From assembly GCA_035582835.1 (NCBI GenBank), contig JAYKAV010002932.1, forward strand, positions 3,376,702-3,440,701: DNA of 64,000 nucleotides. Direction: 5' to 3'. Position numbers and translations under genes: made by a program. Every line of letters begins with the position of its first letter. The stretch's first letter is position 1. This document shows, piece after piece, positions 58,901 through 64,000 of this stretch. Below the pieces are notes generated by a model. The model made no database searches, was not told the DNA's origin, and saw nothing but the letters and a program-made list of their open reading frames with translations. This stretch comes from Phoebastria nigripes. Lineage: Eukaryota > Chordata > Aves > Procellariiformes > Diomedeidae.

Positions 58901-61900
58901 TCCTTCGTATACGTGTTTAATATTTCATCAAAAAGAGTAACAAAAAGTTCTTACTATACATGAAAAAAGAGTAAGGAATGGAGTTAGCCCTTTTCAACTG
59001 TCTAGAGTAAAAACTGTGTGTTTCAAGCCCTTTTTGAAGTTGGATCTTTCAAAATCTAATCTTCAGAGTGCTAGTATCTGTTAATTGGCTAGGTACATAG
59101 CTACCTGTGCAGTGGCATGCAATATATGAGAGAATTATACGAAGAAGCAAATTGTGGATTAACCAGTGAACCTTTTGGACTTTAAACATTGCAGATGAAA
59201 ATCCCTGGGTTTGCCTCTCATTGCCTACTTTTAATGTTTTATTTCTTTATCTGTAAGCTATTTGTGTGCAGAAGGAGATCATACAATTATCATAATTCTA
59301 CTTGTTTTTTCTACTTATCAAATAAATAAATAAAAATTAAGCCAGATTGTTCTTAATCTAGCAGAATCTGTTTCCACTGAATCGTAAAACAGTATAGTAA
59401 AGTGAAAGCCCAAACTCTGTTAGTGAACTACAAAGCGTGATCTTTAAAGTAAGTCTTAGGTTCTAGGGAATCTGGTTTATAAAAACAGAACCCTACCTGT
59501 CGTATGTTCTACCTGACTACCTGATTTCTGAATTAGTGGATGTGTTTAGTTTTCATCAAACATCAGAACAGCTAGAAGATTTGCACAAAGAAATGCTCTG
59601 TTCATTTTACAAATTAATACAATTCTAGACAATGTCTCGCTTCTTATCACGGAGGTTTTAAGAAGGGGTGTAATGTAATACTATGTTACAGCATGTGTGG
59701 CAGAGTATTCTGTCTGTTTGGGGCTGGCTTCAAACCTTTAATGTTATTTTTCAGGTTACGTAAGCAAAGTAGCAGGTCATTTCTATGTAGAAGATAATGG
59801 AACAGTATGGACTTAACTAAAGAGAGCCTGAAGATGCAGAACTTCCTCTCTAATGGATGTTAAAACTAGTCTTATTGTCGCTGCACCAGGCTTTTCTGAT
59901 ACTCTGTCATAACCGATACAGACTACTTGGAAGAAAATATCCTCTTCCCTTAAGTTAGGCTGTGTAAGCACAGAGACGTTGAATGTTAAATTGTGGAAAA
60001 ATTGGGTTACACCTTTAAAAAATAGTGTTAATATTGTGTTAGACTCCAGATGCTCTTTATCATATAATCGTTATCATAAAAAGTCTTAATGTAAAAGATC
60101 CTAATAGAGTCCCACAGTGTCTCAGGAGCAACCTGGATTGGCCTTTGCATTTAAATTAGAGAATAATTAGATCCAGGAGGAGAAAAAAATTGTGAAGTGC
60201 GTTCTGCTTTTCTCTTCTAAGGGAAACACACACACAGTCCCAAAACTATTAAGTAGGCATTGTGAGAACATGGAATACATTTAACACTGTGGAATGAAAA
60301 CTATTTATTTTATCATCCATAACAGTATTAAAGTGCTGCATTGTCCTTCGTCTGTTCACAAGCTCTTTTTAACAGTTGAGTCAGAGTTAATATCAAAATA
60401 AATTGATATGAAAAAAGACAAAAGACACCAACAAAACGTAGCCCTTCCACTGCCAATGTCTTCAGGAAGTAGCATAAAAAGGTGTAGACAGACGAAGTTC
60501 CTGAGTTTTCTTAGAAAAAGTAGTAATGCTGCCTGCTAAGGAAAGGAGCGCTACAGTGAAAACTTTTGTGATAGAAGTTCTCAGTTTAAGCCTTTTATGT
60601 ATGGAGAATTGACTGTTTGCAGTCAAGGCAAGGATGTAGTGTTTTGTACAATCTCATTTGAGATTACAGACAGTATTTGTTAATTTGCAATGGTTCTGAT
60701 TTTTTAAAAATATTTTATGTTATCTTTGAGACCTTAAGCATGAAAATCCTGAATTGCTTGAAGCCAACCGAAAAAAACTATCAATTTTGAGGTTTCTCTG
60801 TAATTCCTTACAAAATAATGTCTTGGATAATGCCATCTGTTACCGAAGCCCTGCTAATATCTATTGCTTTATCATTCCTGTCTGACACACCTGCTGCACA
60901 TAGGCCTCATGAGGAAAGGGGCTAAGAAGTGAATTGTGACAGACGAAGGGTTTTAGCCCTGCTCTGTCTTTGCATTGCCTCCTGTAATGGGTGCCTGACA
61001 TGCTGAAGGTGAATCACTCCAAATCCAAGGCCCTGCCTTAGCAGAGAGTGTGCCAGTCTGAAGCATAGTTATTCTGGTTTTCCTCAAAAGCTAGGATGTT
61101 ATGTTGTACTTGAACGAGGACTAGTGCTTAAAAGGCTTAATGGGGCATAAAGGATGCTCTTTACAATGGTTTTTCAACAAATTTTTGCTAGGCCCCATGT
61201 ATATAGACCCAGCAAATTTCTAGCAACCACAGTTGTATTAAAAACAAAATGCAACTCACACATCCCTAAGCATGGCTCACAGTTCAATATCTGTTTCAGT
61301 ATTGGTCCTTGGAGAATCTGCTCAGCCTTTCCTGAAATAGGGAGTTACAGGAGAGAGGCTTAAATATTTATGGCACCTTAAAGCATGGAAAAATTACTGC
61401 CTATATCACCACCTGTATCCTGTTTCGAGGAAGCAAAACACAGAATCACAACACAGTATGGCACATTTTGTGTGGTAACAAGTATTAGAAGAGTTTGTAT
61501 TCCATGAAGTCAGAACTGAGGGCTAATGCAGAGGTTGTTACCACTGTGTTTTGTAAATCTGTCTCTATTTTGTTCTTTTAGAAGTGCTAATACTTTTAGA
61601 TATTCACTGGCTTTCCTGAAGGTTGGGAAATAGTTGGGTGTAGTCATCTGGAGCTGAAATATTTCCTATTACTTGCCTGTAAGAGATTTATTTAGACATC
61701 CTCACTGTAGTGAGAAAATAGCTTGTGTATGTGCCCTTAAAAAAAGCAGTCCACAGAGAATATACCTATCTTTGTGTGACAGATAAATAGTTCCATCAGG
61801 ATGAAGTTGAGGTTAACCTTGTATTATAATGTTTTTGTTATTCAACCTATGGTTTAAGGCAAGCAAACTCCTGAAAACCTCTTGAGGATGGAAAAGTTTT

Positions 61901-63527
61901 TATCCAGATGCAATTTTCTGGTTTGGGGATCATCAGTTACCTAAAGGGATGGCTGAGTATCTCCTGGTTTACATAAGGCTTCTGGCATAAGCATGTGAAA
62001 CAGAACGTGCAAGATGACACTGTGAATAGCTGTTCTGCTTGGTGCGGTAGAGTTTAGGAGGAAAGTGAAACGGGTCCTCAGGCTGCCCCGTGGACAGTGC
62101 TGACACCTTTTGCGTATTCTCTGTACTGCTGAGGCTGTGTTTTAAATACTAAAGTTGAGCCTTCTCCAGCTATTTAATCCTATTACATTTTACAGTGGTT
62201 TACATTAACGGGGAGTATTGTCACAAGTGACTATGCCTCCTGAGTTTAGGAACACTTTATTGGGGTTGACAGAAGCTTTCATTTTAAGCACATTTCTATA
62301 AAGTGGGAAAAGTCTGGAACACCATATTTGGCAGTTTCCCCTCATGCTACCATTTTGTTCCAAATGAAATATGACAACACAATAGTTGCAGTAATTACAG
62401 TAATTGACTTCAGAGAGTTCAAGATGATCATGTTCAATTAGCTGCTTTATGGGAGAGAGATCACGACCATCTCCCTATTTCCACGCTTCTGTGGTCTTCA
62501 AAGTTATTTTACACAGGACTGTAAACCAAAGCACTTCTACCTGAATTCTGAATACAGTTTGCAAGGTTGACTTGTGAACTTAAAATCAAACTGCCATAAT
62601 AAAAAAATGCATCACCTCTTTTCTTAACTAGGAAAAGTTGTCATGTTGGTGCTCTTGCAGAGCCAGCACATGACGAGAGAGGTTGTAGTTGGTAGAGAGA
62701 TAATTCATTTAAAAATGTCTCTTTTAATAAGGAATTGCAGGTAATTTCAAGAGAATAAATTGGATGCCATAAAGGATCTTTACTAATGTCTTTTCAAACT
62801 TTCTGGGGGAGAAGGAGAGGGCAAACAGTCTATTGAGAATTTTTATATAAGCTGTGAACGAAACACATAAAGCTCTAATTGTTAGGAAGCCACTGTGCTC
62901 TAAACGGTTCACATATAATAGGATCATTTCTATGCAGTTTCAATAGAAAGTTCTTCCATTTTCTGGAAAACAGACTTGTGGCATGGCAGACGTTTTGTGT
63001 TTCTTTGCCTACAAAATAATTTTGCAAAGAAAGATTGTAACAGAAACCAACTCCTATCAGATTTACCCAGTTGATGATTAGTTGTAAAAGGAAAATAGAT
63101 ACCTCTGATACATGCCATAGTAGTAAATCTTTAATTTTGGAAAAAGCTAAATAGAGAAAATCTGTCAAAATAAGATTATTACAGATGTACGCAGCTTTGA
63201 AAGCTCAAGACAGAACAAAATTTTCCTTTTCACCTTTTGTATACTATTTCAAAACAGTAGACATCATAGCTGGAAAACTTCAAAACATACAATTAATCAC
63301 TGAAAGGGCAATATACACACCTAAAACAAAGTATGGGATAGAGTCAGGTCTTTTAGTCAAAACTACTACATAGAAAAGACATTCTGAGCTATAAATTCTA
63401 ATTAAAATCCCTCGGTCGTTTATACACAGTTTTGTACTTCATTAGGGTCTGCAGTAAACATAGATTATTATCGTCACCCTCAGAGAAGTTCAAAACTTGA
63501 CTGGAACAAACAGTTATCCAACAGTGA

Positions 63528-63612
63528 AGTTAGCCCTGCTTTGAGCAGGAGATTGGACCATAATGACTTCTTGAGGGTCCCCTCCAGTCTGAGTTATATT
63601 ATGATTCTGTGG
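63528..63612 (+). mobile_element. Old CR1 LINE terminal fragment
   Basis: 'ctgctttgagcaggagattg', 'gacttcttgagggtcccctc' and the terminal 'ttatgattctgtgg' match the last about 80 bases of a CR1 element on the plus strand. The 45 bases upstream may also belong to it. Confidence 0.8.
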
Positions 63613-64000
63613 TTAACTTTAGTATCCTCTTAATTCAAGATGATATCTGAATTCAGACTTGAGGGTAATAGGCATTAATCACTCTTGTGATCCATGGTAA
63701 CTAATTGGGTGATCCTGAGGGAGCCCACTTGATAAGTAAAATGTGTTATAATAACCACTAGAAGCTCTAGATTGTAAATGTCCATAATGGGATTGCTCCA
63801 TGTTCGGAGAGGCATTCCTTGCACTAGGTGACACTTGAAGGGCCGCCTTGTTCTTTGATGTGGCTATGGGGAAAAAATTAGGCGTAGAAAGGAAAGATAG
63901 AAATTTCCCTGCTTCTAGGTAGGAAGCAGTACGTGGGTGATGGACGTGGCTGTTTTAGTACATAGGGTAGCTCACTGCTAAAAGTTGTTACTTGGTGTGC
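63613..64000. other. AT-rich non-coding DNA to the window edge
   Basis: No feature recognised. Confidence 0.5.

Larger units (their letters stand above)
53691..63527. other. AT-rich non-coding DNA
   Basis: Apart from the CR1 end at 55913-55977 and the T23 run, I see nothing firm. At 58850-58885 'ccattagaaaaaatttctta' is a possible CR1 echo, too short to call. The stretch from 58.5 to 63.5 kb is the plainest in the window. Confidence 0.5.

Noticed and set aside
1..64000. CRISPR arrays, operons, phage genes, toxin-antitoxin or defence systems
   Set aside because: No regularly spaced direct repeats, no compact gene strings and no ribosome-binding-site-led frames; all evidence points to a vertebrate nuclear genome.
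1..64000. tRNA, rRNA or microRNA genes
   Set aside because: No A/B-box cloverleaf, rRNA signature or long well-paired hairpin could be recognised by eye; a covariance-model scan was not possible.

Overview
This window looks like nuclear DNA of a bird. The evidence is several copies and relics of the avian-type CR1 LINE 3' end (best at 4303-4562), a complete solo endogenous-retrovirus LTR of a type I associate with birds (24008-24601) with an exact 5-bp target-site duplication, AT-rich non-coding sequence, scattered old SINE-like relics, and no operons, ribosome-binding-site-led genes or other prokaryotic structure. Isolated N calls are spread through the window and cluster inside the two youngest repeats. 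No long read-through gene is present. Almost every open frame is short and has no recognisable domain, as expected of intron or intergenic DNA in a large vertebrate genome.

Layout. 1-8.4 kb: AT-rich DNA, a young CR1 (4303-4562), a decayed CR1 pair (7622-8412) and two exon-like segments on the minus strand (4041-4139, 5536-5697). 8.4-24 kb: a T61 run, a CpG clump beside a GA run with conserved-looking sequence (11.0-11.5 kb), a coding-like relic on the minus strand (13.27-13.72 kb), and an unclassified AT-rich repeat (19.58-19.94 kb). 24.0-24.6 kb: solo LTR on the minus strand with its own TATA box and polyadenylation signal. 27.3-28.5 kb: a homeodomain-site cluster with a perfect palindrome, a T58 run, and then the best last-exon candidate on the plus strand (28142-28262) followed by hairpin-rich, CpG-retaining sequence. 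30-50 kb: mostly featureless AT-rich DNA with simple repeats, G-rich tracts and a possible membrane-segment exon on the minus strand (37859-38038). 50.28-50.93 kb: the only strong CpG island, fused to a CR1 3' fragment that has kept its CpGs. 51-64 kb: AT-rich DNA with three further CR1 relics.

No pathway or multi-gene system can be assembled from this window. The items that could matter functionally are the CpG island (a likely promoter), the LTR (a possible antisense-direction promoter), the exon candidates at 28.1 kb and 38.0 kb, and the conserved-looking AT-rich elements. I could not recognise any of the candidate exons as a known protein, and segments of this kind also arise by chance in a window of this size.
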